Positions 17,521-26,402 of a stretch of DNA of 64,000 nt are shown here, piece after piece (within the stretch, counting starts at the first letter, position 1; the number at the start of each line of letters is the position of its first letter). The stretch spans positions 1 through 64,000 of the forward strand of contig DATIYT010000043.1 of NCBI GenBank assembly GCA_035517495.1, given 5' to 3'. Both the position numbers and the translations under genes were made by a program. Below the pieces are notes generated by a model. The model searched no databases, was not told the DNA's origin, and saw only the letters and a program-made list of their open reading frames with translations. This DNA comes from DASZHJ01 sp035517495 (GTDB lineage Bacteria > Pseudomonadota > Alphaproteobacteria > ATCC43930 > CGMCC-115725).

Positions 17521-19263
17521 ATGGGCCGCCGGACCTTCCGGGTCATTCTCATCAAGCCGTCGCATTACGACCGGGATGGCTACGTCATCCAGTGGCGGCG
17601 TTCGACCATTCCCTCGAACAGCCTCGCCAGCGCCTACGGGCTGCTGGTGCTGTGCGCCGAGAACCGCGTGCTTGGCTCCGATGTCGATATCGAGATCGAA
17701 GCCTACGACGAGACCAACTTCGTGGTAGAGCCCAAGGCGATGATCCGCCGCTTGAAGGCGTCGGGCGGCGGATTCGTGGGCCTCGTGGGCGTACAGTCGA
17801 ACCAGTTTCCGCGCGCTCTCGACTTGGCGCGCCAGTTCCGCGCCGCAGGCGTTCCGGTGGTGATCGGCGGCTTCCATGTGAGCGGTTGCCTCGCGATGCT
17901 GCCGAAGATCGAACCCAACATGCAGGCGGCGCTCGATATGGGCTGCTCGCTCTTTGCCGGCGAGGCCGAGGGCCGCATGGCCGAACTCCTGCGCGACGTC
18001 GATGCTGGCAGCCTAAAGCCGATCTACAACTACCTCAGCGACCTCCCGAACATGGAAGGAGCGGGGATTCCGATCCTCCCGGAGAAGGTCATCCGCCGCG
18101 TGCTCGGCAACTACACCAGCTTCGATGCCGGTCGTGGTTGCCCCTTCACCTGCAGCTTCTGCACCATCATCAACGTCCAGGGCCGGAAATCACGACGCCG
18201 CACCGCCGACGACGTCGAGGCGATCGTGCGCACCAATGCGGCGCAGGGGATCACGAAATTCTTCGTCACCGACGACAACTTCGCGCGCAACAAGGATTGG
18301 GAACCAATCCTCGACCGGCTCATCAAGCTGCGCAAGGACGGGCTTAACATCAAGCTCATCCTGCAGGTGGACACCATGTGCCACCGCATCCCCGGCTTCA
18401 TCGAGAAGGCGGCGGCGGCGGGATGCGCCAACGTTTTCATCGGCCTTGAAAACATCAACCCCGATTCGCTCATAGGCGCGAAGAAGCGCCAGAACAAGAT
18501 TTGGGAATACCGGGAGATGCTCCAGGCCTGGCGCAACGCGCGCGTGATGACCTGGTGCGGTTATATCCTGGGTTTCCCCACGGACACGCCCGAGACCATC
18601 GCGCGCGATATCGAGATCATCAAGCGCGAGCTGCCGCTCGATATCCTGGAGTTCTTCTTTCTGACGCCGTTGCCGGGATCGGAGGATCACAAGAACCTCT
18701 ATGCCAAGGGCGTCCCCATGGACCCCGATCTCAACAAGTATGATCTGGAGCACGTGACCACCGCACACTCCCGGATGAGCGCTGAGCAATGGGAGGAAAC
18801 CTATCGCGATGCCTGGCGGCGCTATTACACCGACGAGCACGTGGAAACGGTCCTGAGGCGCGCGGCGGCATCCGGGGTCAACCCCAAAAAGGTCTTCGCG
18901 ATGCTGGTGCCGTTCTCGGGAGCGGTCCGGATCGAGGGGCTGCACCCCCTCCAATTCGGCTACCTCCGGCACAAGTGCCGGACGCAACGCCGCAGCGGCT
19001 TGCCTCTGGAGTCGCCGTTGGTCTTTTATCCTCGCCGTGCCGTCGAATGGATCGTGACCACGACGCAGTGGCTGGCGCTCATGCTTCGCTATCATCGCAT
19101 GCTGAAGCGAGTGCTCGCCGATCCGAACCGCCGGGCTTACATGGACGAGGCCCTTCGTCCCTCGGTCGGCGATGTCTTGGACATGCCCGATTTCATCCAG
19201 GCTCATGCCGACAAGATTCCCGCAGACTACCGGCCGCGCACACGGGTCGCAGCAACGGGTTAG
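17521..19263 (+). CDS. B12-binding-domain radical SAM protein
   Basis: The 580-residue protein starts at the ATG at 17521 behind an agggga element. Its N-terminal third has the Rossmann-like layout of cobalamin-binding domains (VVIGGFHVSG and a following acidic helix) but no clear DxHxxG. The radical SAM core has GRGCPFTCSFC with Cys207, Cys211 and Cys214 for the 4Fe-4S cluster. FVTDDNFARN and GYILGFPTDTPETI follow. The reaction is unknown; relatives are methyltransferases and lipid-modifying enzymes. A TusA-like sulfur carrier gene follows 16 bp later, suggesting sulfur insertion or a persulfide partner (inference). Confidence 0.85.
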   Translation: MGRRTFRVILIKPSHYDRDGYVIQWRRSTIPSNSLASAYGLLVLCAENRVLGSDVDIEIEAYDETNFVVEPKAMIRRLKASGGGFVGLVGVQSNQFPRALDLARQFRAAGVPVVIGGFHVSGCLAMLPKIEPNMQAALDMGCSLFAGEAEGRMAELLRDVDAGSLKPIYNYLSDLPNMEGAGIPILPEKVIRRVLGNYTSFDAGRGCPFTCSFCTIINVQGRKSRRRTADDVEAIVRTNAAQGITKFFVTDDNFARNKDWEPILDRLIKLRKDGLNIKLILQVDTMCHRIPGFIEKAAAAGCANVFIGLENINPDSLIGAKKRQNKIWEYREMLQAWRNARVMTWCGYILGFPTDTPETIARDIEIIKRELPLDILEFFFLTPLPGSEDHKNLYAKGVPMDPDLNKYDLEHVTTAHSRMSAEQWEETYRDAWRRYYTDEHVETVLRRAAASGVNPKKVFAMLVPFSGAVRIEGLHPLQFGYLRHKCRTQRRSGLPLESPLVFYPRRAVEWIVTTTQWLALMLRYHRMLKRVLADPNRRAYMDEALRPSVGDVLDMPDFIQAHADKIPADYRPRTRVAATG

Positions 19264-19279
19264 GCAGTTAGACGATCAA

Positions 19280-19507
19280 ATGGACCCGGTTTTGCTGGAT
19301 ACGAAGGGACTGCGGTGTCCGCTGCCCGTTCTCAAGGCGAGAAAGGCGCTGAAGGCGATGCCCGTCGGCGCAACGTTGCGGGTCCTGGCGACAGATCCGG
19401 GCTCGGTCAAGGACTTCGAGGCATTTTGTAAGACAACAGGTTATCGATTGGTGCACCAGGAAAAGAGCGGCGAGACCCTCACATTTGACATTGAAAAAAC
19501 ATTGTAA
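19280..19507 (+). CDS. TusA-family sulfurtransferase
   Basis: The 75-residue protein starts MDPVLLDTKGLRCPLPVLKA. The CPxP motif carries the Cys that holds a persulfide in TusA/YeeD/SirA proteins. GATLRVLATDPGSVKDFEAF and the ending SGETLTFDIEK complete the two-layer sandwich. It is a single-domain carrier. It lies 16 bp behind the radical SAM gene, so co-expression is likely; whether it feeds sulfur to tRNA, molybdopterin or to the neighbour's substrate cannot be told. Confidence 0.9.
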   Translation: MDPVLLDTKGLRCPLPVLKARKALKAMPVGATLRVLATDPGSVKDFEAFCKTTGYRLVHQEKSGETLTFDIEKTL

Positions 19508-19517
19508 TATGCTGAAA

Positions 19518-20600
19518 TCATTGGTTCGGAATGTTCTTCAGCCCGATCTCCTGGTAGTACCGCAGTGCCCCGGGATGGAGGCGCACTGCAAGACCATCCA
19601 TCGCGTTTGCCAGGCGGATTCGCTCGCCCATGGGGTGGCCCTGGTCAAGCAACCGACGGTTCGCGTCGCGCCATAATGCCGCGGTAATGGCGTAGACGAG
19701 CTCATCGGGCACGTCGGCGTTGACGATCCAGAGGGCGTCGGAGCTGATGGTTTGGGTTTCCGTGTCGATGCCATGATAGACGTTGGCCGGAATTGTGGCG
19801 CGCGTGAAGAAAGCATTCTTCGCGAGCAGGCGGTCGGCAGAATCTCCGTCAACCGGGAGCAATCGGATCGGGGTGCCTGCCGCGAGCTGGGCGATTGCCG
19901 GGACCGGGTATCCGCCAAACAAGAAAAATGCGTCCAGCTCGCCGCTCTGCAGCGCCTGGGCTGCCAGCGAAAGGGCGCGATAGTCCGGTTTGAGGTCGCG
20001 CTCGGTAATTCCGGCGGCGTCGAGGATCAGCCTTGCATCGACGATGGTGCCGGACTCGCGCTCTCCCAAACCCACGCGTTTTCCCTTGAGGTCGCGGACG
20101 GCATGGATTGCGCTGTCGGCCGACACCACCACATGCGCACACTCCGGAAACAGGGAGGCGATGGCGCGCAGTTTGTCGAGCGGCGGCTTGCCCTTGAAGA
20201 GCCCGGTACCCGTCGCCGCCCAATAGGCGATGTCGGCTTGTGCCAGGGCTGATTCCAGGCGAGCGGCATCGACCGCGGCGACATTTTCAAGCGAGCCCTG
20301 AGTGGCTTCGGCGACGGCGACCAAGCCCTCGACCCCGCAGCTTCCGCCTCGCTCGCATTCGTTTGTACCCGGGGGCTTCGAGATGAGATTGGCGAGGACG
20401 CCGCCGATCTGAAAATAGGTCCCGGTGGCGGCAGCGGTGCCGATACGAAAGTAGTGGGTATCCTCCTCGGCTTTGGCGGACCCGAACCGCATCATCAGAG
20501 ACAGTGCCGGCGCCCCGAGCAGCAAGGCCCGCCGCGCCAGGCGTTCAGGCGTGATGGCCTCGCTCTTGCTTCGGACTCGCGATGTCGCGTCGATGGGCAT
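19518..20600 (-). CDS. TAXI-family TRAP transporter solute-binding protein
   Basis: The 360-residue protein has an N-terminal Arg-rich start and hydrophobic stretch (ALLLGAPALSLMM, AKAEE) consistent with export. It then has the TAXI hallmark FRIGTAAATGTYFQIGG. Further family features are LKGKRVGLGERESGT, the GELDAFFLFGGYPVPAI strand and the C-terminal GALRYYQEIGLK. TAXI proteins deliver substrates such as glutamate or C4 acids to TRAP permeases. No DctQ/DctM-type permease is adjacent, so the partner must be elsewhere. Confidence 0.9.
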   Translation of the reverse strand: MPIDATSRVRSKSEAITPERLARRALLLGAPALSLMMRFGSAKAEEDTHYFRIGTAAATGTYFQIGGVLANLISKPPGTNECERGGSCGVEGLVAVAEATQGSLENVAAVDAARLESALAQADIAYWAATGTGLFKGKPPLDKLRAIASLFPECAHVVVSADSAIHAVRDLKGKRVGLGERESGTIVDARLILDAAGITERDLKPDYRALSLAAQALQSGELDAFFLFGGYPVPAIAQLAAGTPIRLLPVDGDSADRLLAKNAFFTRATIPANVYHGIDTETQTISSDALWIVNADVPDELVYAITAALWRDANRRLLDQGHPMGERIRLANAMDGLAVRLHPGALRYYQEIGLKNIPNQ

Positions 20601-20929
20601 CGGCCCTGGCTCCCGTTCCCCCGGGAGTTAACGATTCAAGCTTAATGTATTTTCCATCCGCTGCGCATGACAAAGCGCCGCGGCAACCATGCAGTCGCCC
20701 CAACCGCGAAATCGGCTTCGATCGTATCTTGACAAGCGAGCGCGACACCCTATGTTCCCGTCCGCTTTTTGCGCGAGCGAAAGGTCGAGACGAGATGACC
20801 ACTCTGTTCCGGTTCCTGCGCCGACGACTTTGCTAGCAGCCCATCGGGCTGCGAGCGTCGCGGCGTTTGCGCGCCGCGGGGCGTGGTTTGGGAACTGAAC
20901 GTGCAACCCCGGGAAACGAGGGGGTGGTC
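20601..20929. other. Intergenic region, no gene supported
   Basis: The interval between two divergent genes contains short overlapping frames on both strands without family signal or good start sites. It probably holds promoters for the TAXI gene (minus) and the GNAT-ADH operon (plus), but I see no clear -35/-10 pair. Confidence 0.5.
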
Positions 20930-21421
20930 ATGACGCAACAATCCTATTGCCTTGCCAAGATCGCCGACGGTGCCGCTTTCGAGATCGACACCGATCGTGC
21001 GCGTCTCGACTACAACGTCATTCATGGCTTCTTGAGCCGCTCGCACTGGGCGGCGGGAATTTCGCGCGCCGTGCTGCGGCGGGCGATCGCTAATTCCATC
21101 CCCTTCGGCCTCTACAAGAACGGCCGCCAGATCGGGTTTGCCCGCGTGGTCACCGACCGCGCCACTTTTGCCTACCTCGCGGACGTATTCGTTTTGCCGG
21201 GAGAACGCGGCCGCGGCCACGGGCGCTGGCTTGTGCAGGCCGTTCTCGACCACCCGGAGCTGCAGGGACTGCGGCGCTGGCTCCTGGGCAGCCGTGACGC
21301 GCAGGGCCTCTATCGCAAGCTTGGTTTCGCCGAGCCGGCGCCACCCTTTGCCTTCCTGGAGCGGCTCGATGTACAGGTGTACCGACGTCCAGGACTCGCC
21401 GTAAAGGCCGCCGCGTACTAA
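20930..21421 (+). CDS. GNAT family N-acetyltransferase
   Basis: The chosen ATG at 20930 follows a purine-rich gaggggg element; an earlier in-frame ATG at 20867 adds non-family residues. The 163-residue protein has the GNAT core: a strand with FGLYKNGRQIGFARVV, then the AcCoA-binding VLPGERGRGHGRWLVQAV (Q/RxxGxG/A variant). A C-terminal RDAQGLYRKLGFAEP motif follows. The acceptor substrate is unknown. It opens a possible operon with the alcohol dehydrogenase gene 30 bp downstream. Confidence 0.88.
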   Translation: MTQQSYCLAKIADGAAFEIDTDRARLDYNVIHGFLSRSHWAAGISRAVLRRAIANSIPFGLYKNGRQIGFARVVTDRATFAYLADVFVLPGERGRGHGRWLVQAVLDHPELQGLRRWLLGSRDAQGLYRKLGFAEPAPPFAFLERLDVQVYRRPGLAVKAAAY

Positions 21422-21451
21422 AAAGGTCGCCGGGCATTCGGGGAGGCACTC

Positions 21452-22612
21452 ATGGCTGCCACCATTACCATGCCACGGCTGCTCCAGATCGGCGGCGGAG
21501 CGCTGGGCGACGTCGCGGGCATATTGGGGCGGGTCGGGATTGCGCATCCGCTGATCGTGACCGATCGGTTCATGCAAACCTCGGGCATGCTGGCGAAGCT
21601 CACCGACCGGCTCGATCACGCCAAAATCCGCTGGCACGTCTTCGCCGACACCGTCCCCGATCCGACCGACACCGTGGTCGAGGCCGGTGTCGCGGTATTG
21701 AAGTCCGGCACCTTCGACGGCCTCATCGCCCTGGGCGGCGGCAGCCCGATCGACACCGCCAAGGCGATGTCGGTGCTCGCGGCCAACGGCGGGAAGATGC
21801 GGGACTACAAGGTGCCCAACGAGATTCCGAAGCTCGGCTTGCCGCTGGTGGCGATACCCACCACCGCCGGCACCGGCTCCGAGGTGACGCGCTTCACCGT
21901 CATCACGGACACCGAGCGCGACGAGAAGATGCTGATCATGGGGCTCGCCTGTTGCCCCGCGGCGGCAATCGTCGATTACGAGCTGACCTTCTCGATGCCT
22001 TGGCGCCTCACCGCCGACACCGGCATCGACAGCCTGACGCACGCGATCGAAGCCTATGTGAGCAAGCGCGCGAGCCCGTTCACCGATGGCGTCGCCAGAA
22101 GCGCCATGGCGCTCATCGCCAAGCATATCCGTGCCGCCTGCCGCGAACCCGACAATCCGCGGGCGCGGGAAGCGATGATGCTGGGCGCGACCCAGGCCGG
22201 GATGGCGTTCTCCAACTCCAGCGTCTGCCTGGTGCACGGCATGAGCCGGCCGATCGGCGCCTTCTTCCATGTGCCGCATGGACTCTCGAACGCGATGCTG
22301 CTGCCCGAGATCACCGCGTTCTCTGTGCCGGCGGCGCTCGAGCGCTATGCCGATTGCGCGCGCGCCATGGGGGTCGCGTCGGAAGGCGAGGGGAACCAGT
22401 CGGCGGTGGCGCGACTCCTTGACGAGTTGCGCGCGCTCAACAGCGACCTCAAAGTGCCGACGCCCAAGGATTACGGCATCGACGAGCGCCGCTATGCCGA
22501 GCTGATGCCGGTGATGGCGAGCCAGGCATTGGCGTCGGGTTCGCCCAACAATAATCCGCGAGTGCCGACCGCGGACGAGATCATCGAGCTCTACAAACGC
22601 GTCTACGCCTGA
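21452..22612 (+). CDS. Iron-containing (group III) alcohol dehydrogenase
   Basis: The 386-residue protein shows the group III fold. GGGSPIDTAKAMSVL is the nucleotide-binding GGGS motif. IPTTAGTGSEVT follows, then metal ligands in DTGIDSLTHAIEAY (Asp and His). Two further His lie in VHGMSRPIGAFFHVPHG (His262 and His276). The second His of the usual HxMxH pair is Arg266 here. Family members oxidise or reduce aldehydes and alcohols with NAD(P). It sits first of three tightly spaced genes with a metallo-hydrolase and a cysteine hydrolase, suggesting a catabolic route. Confidence 0.92.
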   Translation: MAATITMPRLLQIGGGALGDVAGILGRVGIAHPLIVTDRFMQTSGMLAKLTDRLDHAKIRWHVFADTVPDPTDTVVEAGVAVLKSGTFDGLIALGGGSPIDTAKAMSVLAANGGKMRDYKVPNEIPKLGLPLVAIPTTAGTGSEVTRFTVITDTERDEKMLIMGLACCPAAAIVDYELTFSMPWRLTADTGIDSLTHAIEAYVSKRASPFTDGVARSAMALIAKHIRAACREPDNPRAREAMMLGATQAGMAFSNSSVCLVHGMSRPIGAFFHVPHGLSNAMLLPEITAFSVPAALERYADCARAMGVASEGEGNQSAVARLLDELRALNSDLKVPTPKDYGIDERRYAELMPVMASQALASGSPNNNPRVPTADEIIELYKRVYA

Positions 22613-22623
22613 CGGAGTCAATC

Positions 22624-23574
22624 ATGGCCAAAGCCTTTGCCTCGCGGGGTGATCTCGCGGAGAAGAAAACCACCTTCGACGAGCTGGGACCGGGGCTCTA
22701 TTGCCTCACCGCCGAGGGCGATCCCAATTCCGGCGTGATCATCGGCGACGACGGCGTGATGGTGGTGGACGCACGCGCGACGCCCCTACTCGCGCGCGAC
22801 CTGATCGAGCGCATCCGCAAGGTCACGGACAAGCCCATCAAATACGTGCTGCTCTCGCACTATCACGCCGTGCGCGTGTTGGGCGCCTCCGCCTATGGCG
22901 CCGAGCACATCATCGCGAGCCAAGGCACCCATGACCTTATTCGCGAGCGCGGCCAGCAGGATTTCGACAGCGAGGCGCAGCGCTTCCCGAGGCTCTTCCA
23001 GGCGATCGAGACGGTACCGGGCCTCACTTGGCCGACGCTCATTTTCGAGAATTCGCTCACGCTCTTCATGGGGAAGCGTGAGGTGCGGATCATGCATCTG
23101 GGCAAGGGCCACAGCAAAGGCGACACCGTGGCGTGGCTGCCCAAGGAAAAAGTGCTGTTCTCCGGCGATCTCGTGGAGTACGGCGCGGCGCCCTATTGCG
23201 GCGATGCCTATTTCAAGGAGTGGCCGCAGACGCTCGACCGAGTACGAGCGCTCGGCGCCGAGAAGCTAGTGCCGGGTCGCGGCGACGCCCTGATGTCGCC
23301 GGCGGAGGTCGCGCGCGCGATCGACGGCACGCAGGGATTCCTGCGCGATATGACGGAGGAGGTTCAGAAGGGTGTGGCCGCCAAGCGCTCGCTGAAGCAG
23401 GTCTATGACGGGGCCTATGCCAAGATGGCTCCCAAATACGGCCATTGGGTAATCTTCGAGCACTGCCAACCCTTCAACGTCTCGCGCTGCTACGACGAGA
23501 TGAGCGGCATCGTCGATCCGCGCATCTGGACCGCCGAACGCGATATCGAGATGTGGAAGGCGCTGCAGGGGTAA
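22624..23574 (+). CDS. MBL-fold metallo-hydrolase with altered metal motif
   Basis: The 316-residue protein has the beta-lactamase-fold layout: GVIIGDDGVMVVDARATP, a LLSHYHAVRVLGAS motif, HLGKGHSKGDTVAWL, and FSGDLVEYGAAPYCGDAY. The usual HxHxDH is HYHAVR, keeping His79 and His81 but replacing Asp and the last His with Val83 and Arg84. At most one metal site would then be normal. It lies 11 bp behind the dehydrogenase and 4 bp before the cysteine hydrolase, so it likely shares the pathway. Activity is uncertain. Confidence 0.85.
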   Translation: MAKAFASRGDLAEKKTTFDELGPGLYCLTAEGDPNSGVIIGDDGVMVVDARATPLLARDLIERIRKVTDKPIKYVLLSHYHAVRVLGASAYGAEHIIASQGTHDLIRERGQQDFDSEAQRFPRLFQAIETVPGLTWPTLIFENSLTLFMGKREVRIMHLGKGHSKGDTVAWLPKEKVLFSGDLVEYGAAPYCGDAYFKEWPQTLDRVRALGAEKLVPGRGDALMSPAEVARAIDGTQGFLRDMTEEVQKGVAAKRSLKQVYDGAYAKMAPKYGHWVIFEHCQPFNVSRCYDEMSGIVDPRIWTAERDIEMWKALQG

Positions 23575-23578
23575 ATCG

Positions 23579-24214
23579 ATGGCTGATACCTTCAGGGAGC
23601 GGACTTACGGAGAGATACCGGTTGGCCGCGGGCGCAAACCCGGCATCGTCGTGGTGGACTTTCAACTCGCCTTCACCGATCCGCGCTTTCCGCTGGGCGG
23701 TGCGCCGCTGGTCGAGCGCGGCGTCACCAACACCGCGAAGCTGTTGGCGGTGGCGCGGCGCGCGGGCGTGCCGGTCGCAAGCTGCTACACCGCCTATCAT
23801 CATGAGCGCGAGATGCCGCATTGGAAGGTGCGGGCCGTGCGCGAGCAGTTCCTGCTGGATCATCCCGGCAGCGCGCTCGATCCGCGCATTCACGACGCCA
23901 GCTACGACGTGGCTGTCCGCAAGACCGGGCCCTCGATCTTCTTTCAGACGCCGGTCGTTCCCTACCTGATCAAGGAAGGCGTCGATACCGTGATCGTCAC
24001 GGGCTGCGTCACCAGCGGCTGCGTACGCGCCTCGGTGATCGACAGCTTTCAGTACGGCTTCCGCACGCTCGTTCCCGAAGACGGTATCGGAGACCATGAG
24101 GAGGGCCCGCACCGCGACAATCTTCGCGACATCGAGCGCCGATACGCCGACATCACGACCTGTTCGGAGCTCGCGGGCTGGATCGAGGAGTGGGCGCGGC
24201 GGAACGCCGAGTGA
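23579..24214 (+). CDS. Isochorismatase-like cysteine hydrolase (N-carbamoylsarcosine amidase type)
   Basis: The 211-residue protein has the catalytic triad regions of the family: Asp in VVDFQLAFTD, Lys in AVRKTGPSIFF, and the nucleophile Cys in VTGCVTSGCVRASVIDS. GPHRDNLRDIERRYADI near the end resembles N-carbamoylsarcosine and related amidohydrolases more than true isochorismatases. It probably hydrolyses an amide or carbamoyl bond. It is the last gene of the three-gene run and meets the HiPIP gene tail to tail. Confidence 0.87.
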   Translation: MADTFRERTYGEIPVGRGRKPGIVVVDFQLAFTDPRFPLGGAPLVERGVTNTAKLLAVARRAGVPVASCYTAYHHEREMPHWKVRAVREQFLLDHPGSALDPRIHDASYDVAVRKTGPSIFFQTPVVPYLIKEGVDTVIVTGCVTSGCVRASVIDSFQYGFRTLVPEDGIGDHEEGPHRDNLRDIERRYADITTCSELAGWIEEWARRNAE

Positions 24215-24219
24215 GGGAA

Positions 24220-24480
24220 TCAGTCTCCGATATCGAAGAATTTGCACCAGCCTTTCGGATCGATATCCCCCTCGACGACTTTGCAGGCGCGAGGCTTCTC
24301 GAAGAGCGTGCAGAAGGCGCAACTGAATCCGTCCTTGGGATGATCCTGGTAAAGCGCATCTGCGCGCGACCATTTCTGCTGCGCGCGGGCGCCGCGCGGT
24401 ATCGCAACCGCGAGCGCGGTGCTACCGAGGGTGCCTTTGATGAGGCGGCGGCGTGAGAGCGTATGGCGTCGTTGTTTCAC
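24220..24480 (-). CDS. High-potential iron-sulfur protein (HiPIP)
   Basis: With a GTG start at 24480 the product has 86 residues. There is no ATG close by, and upstream sequence in the frame is not protein-like. A Tat signal (SRRRLIKGTLGSTALAVAI) precedes the mature domain. Cys54, Cys57, Cys66 and Cys79 would hold one 4Fe-4S cluster, with the typical spacing CAFC...C...WCKFF. HiPIPs carry single electrons in the periplasm. It lies behind the DUF2783 and flavin monooxygenase genes, so it may belong to the same unit. Confidence 0.85.
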   Translation of the reverse strand: MKQRRHTLSRRRLIKGTLGSTALAVAIPRGARAQQKWSRADALYQDHPKDGFSCAFCTLFEKPRACKVVEGDIDPKGWCKFFDIGD

Positions 24481-24505
24481 TTCCGCCAGTGGCTCGCCCG
24501 AACGC

Positions 24506-24700
24506 TCAAATCCCCTGCCGTGCCGCCGCCATCGCCTGACGCAGTACCCCGAGATCGCCGACCTCGTTGGCGAGCAGCAGGATGAGCCGCGCATCGACCA
24601 GACGTGCCTGCTCGTCGTTCAAGCCGCGGTGCAACTCGATCAGCTCGGCATAAAAAGTATCGGGATCGCCGATGCGGTTCTCCGGGTGTAGTTGGCTCAT
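24506..24700 (-). CDS. DUF2783 family protein
   Basis: The 64-residue protein (ENRIGDPDTFYAELIELHRG, then LNDEQARLVDARLILLLANE) matches the small helical DUF2783 family, known mainly from its neighbourhood with aromatic-ring flavin monooxygenases. It starts 4 bp after the stop of such a monooxygenase gene here. Earlier in-frame starts exist but overlap the upstream gene. Function is not established. Confidence 0.85.
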   Translation of the reverse strand: MSQLHPENRIGDPDTFYAELIELHRGLNDEQARLVDARLILLLANEVGDLGVLRQAMAAARQGI

Positions 24701-24704
24701 GGCG

Positions 24705-26339
24705 CTAGTCCGTCCGTTCGAGTGCATGATCGAGCGCGCGGCGGATCGCGTCGCGATCGGGCTTGCGCCAGCGTGCCGCCACATGCTGGTCCGGCCGCAG
24801 CAGATAGAGCGTCCCGGGCTCGGCGTCGTAGCGCTCGCGCGCCGCGCCGGAGGGATCGCCGAGTGCGCCGCGCCCGATCCGTCGCAAGGCTACCGGCACG
24901 GGACCCTGGGCGAGCGGCGCGAGTCGCACCAAGGTCTCGTCGTCGTCCCCGAAATAAAGCGCGGTGAAACCCTGCTGCAGTTCGCGCAACAGCCAGCTTT
25001 TTCCGCCATCGGGGCGCGTGATCGGGGCGTCGAGGGCGGGGCTTCCCGGCCGCATGGTTGTTGCGAAACGGTCGCGATCCCCGGTGTTGAGGGGCGATCC
25101 ATCAAGCGTTGCGGGACGCGACAGCCGGCCGCTGTTGACGAGGCTGCGCGCAAAGGGATGGCGCTCCGCCAGGGTCAGCGCTGCATGGTGAAAGGCGGCG
25201 CTCACGGGGTTCTTGGGCGTCATGAAATCGGTGGCGTGGGTCGAGTGCATGATATTCTCGTCGGCGGCGGGAATGCGCTCGGCGTCATAGCTCTCGAGCA
25301 GATCCTCAGGCGCCAGGCCCTTTAGCACCAGCGCCAGCTTCCAGGCGAGGTTATCGGCGTCCTGCACGCCGCCATTGCCGCCGCGCGCGCCGAAGGGCGA
25401 AACCTGGTGCGCGGCATCGCCCGCGAAGATCACGCGGCCGTGACGGAACTTGTCCAGGCGGCGGCATTGGAAGGTATAGACGCTGGTCCACACGATCTCG
25501 AAGGCGCGCTCGGGCCCCAGCATCGCGCGGATGCGCGGGATCACTCGCTCGGGTTCGCGCTCGCGCTCGGGATCCGCGTCTGCGCCCAGTTGCAGGTCGA
25601 TGCGCCAGACATCGTCGGCTTGGCGATGCAGCAGCGCCGAGCGTCCGCTGTGAAAGGTCGGATCGAACCAGAACCGCCGCTCGGTCGGGAAATCCGCGTG
25701 CATGCGCACGTCGGTGATCAAGAACCGATCTTCGAACACCTGGCCTTTGAAGTCGAGACCAAGCGCGCGGCGCACCGTGCTGCGCACGCCGTCGGCGGCT
25801 ATCAGATAGTCGCAGCGAAGCCGATAAGGCCCGTCCGGCGTCTCGATCTCGATCTCCACGTGGTCCCCCTGCGGCCTCACGCCGGTGACCCGGTTTTTCC
25901 AGCGCAGATCGAGGCCACGAGCCGCGAGGGTTTCGGCCTCCGCCACGAAAATCTCCTCGGCCAAGTTTTGCTGGAGATTGATAAAGGCGGGGAAGCGATG
26001 ACCGCCCTCGGGCAGGAGGTTGAATTCGTAGAGCAGCTTCTCGCCGTAAAACACCTTCCCGAGGTTCCAGGTGACGCCGCGCGCGACCATGCGCTCGGCA
26101 CAGCCGAGACGGTCGAAAATCTCGAGCGTTCGCTTGGCCCAGCAGATCGAGCGGCTGCCCGTGCTGACGGTGTCGTCCTCGTCGAGCAACACCGCCGGGA
26201 TGCCCTGCTGCACCAGGTCCACGGCGACGGCGAGACCCACGGGACCGCCGCCGACCACGATCACCTTATGCCGCGGGGGCTGCGAGGCGGCTTGATCGGG
26301 ATGCCGGCGATAGCGGAAATGCGGGGCGGGATCGGTCAT
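24705..26339 (-). CDS. FAD-dependent monooxygenase (aromatic hydroxylase family)
   Basis: The 544-residue protein has the class A flavoprotein hydroxylase motifs: VIVVGGGPVGLAVAVDLVQ for the FAD ADP moiety, the DG motif in LIAADGVRSTVRRALG, and GD in FAGDAAHQVSPFGARGGNGG. An extra C-terminal thioredoxin-like tail resembles 3-(3-hydroxyphenyl)propionate or phenol hydroxylase relatives. It probably hydroxylates an aromatic or heteroaromatic ring using NAD(P)H and O2. DUF2783 and HiPIP genes follow closely. The substrate is unknown. Confidence 0.92.
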   Translation of the reverse strand: MTDPAPHFRYRRHPDQAASQPPRHKVIVVGGGPVGLAVAVDLVQQGIPAVLLDEDDTVSTGSRSICWAKRTLEIFDRLGCAERMVARGVTWNLGKVFYGEKLLYEFNLLPEGGHRFPAFINLQQNLAEEIFVAEAETLAARGLDLRWKNRVTGVRPQGDHVEIEIETPDGPYRLRCDYLIAADGVRSTVRRALGLDFKGQVFEDRFLITDVRMHADFPTERRFWFDPTFHSGRSALLHRQADDVWRIDLQLGADADPEREREPERVIPRIRAMLGPERAFEIVWTSVYTFQCRRLDKFRHGRVIFAGDAAHQVSPFGARGGNGGVQDADNLAWKLALVLKGLAPEDLLESYDAERIPAADENIMHSTHATDFMTPKNPVSAAFHHAALTLAERHPFARSLVNSGRLSRPATLDGSPLNTGDRDRFATTMRPGSPALDAPITRPDGGKSWLLRELQQGFTALYFGDDDETLVRLAPLAQGPVPVALRRIGRGALGDPSGAARERYDAEPGTLYLLRPDQHVAARWRKPDRDAIRRALDHALERTD

Positions 26340-26402
26340 GGCTCGATCTTATCCGCCGCTGCGGATGCATGCACGGCTTGACGCGGATGCCCGGTCCGGG
26401 CC

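Noticed and set aside
15993..17555. 520-codon minus-strand open frame opposite parC
   Set aside because: High GC makes long antisense frames common; composition is low-complexity and no family motif is seen.
21452..22612. Loss of a metal ligand in the alcohol dehydrogenase (MSR in place of MSH)
   Set aside because: Spacing shows that Arg266 matches the second His of HxMxH, not a metal ligand; His262 and His276, the likely ligands, are present.
20750..22621. 623-codon minus-strand frame opposite the GNAT and dehydrogenase genes
   Set aside because: Antisense to two well-supported genes and lacks recognisable domains.
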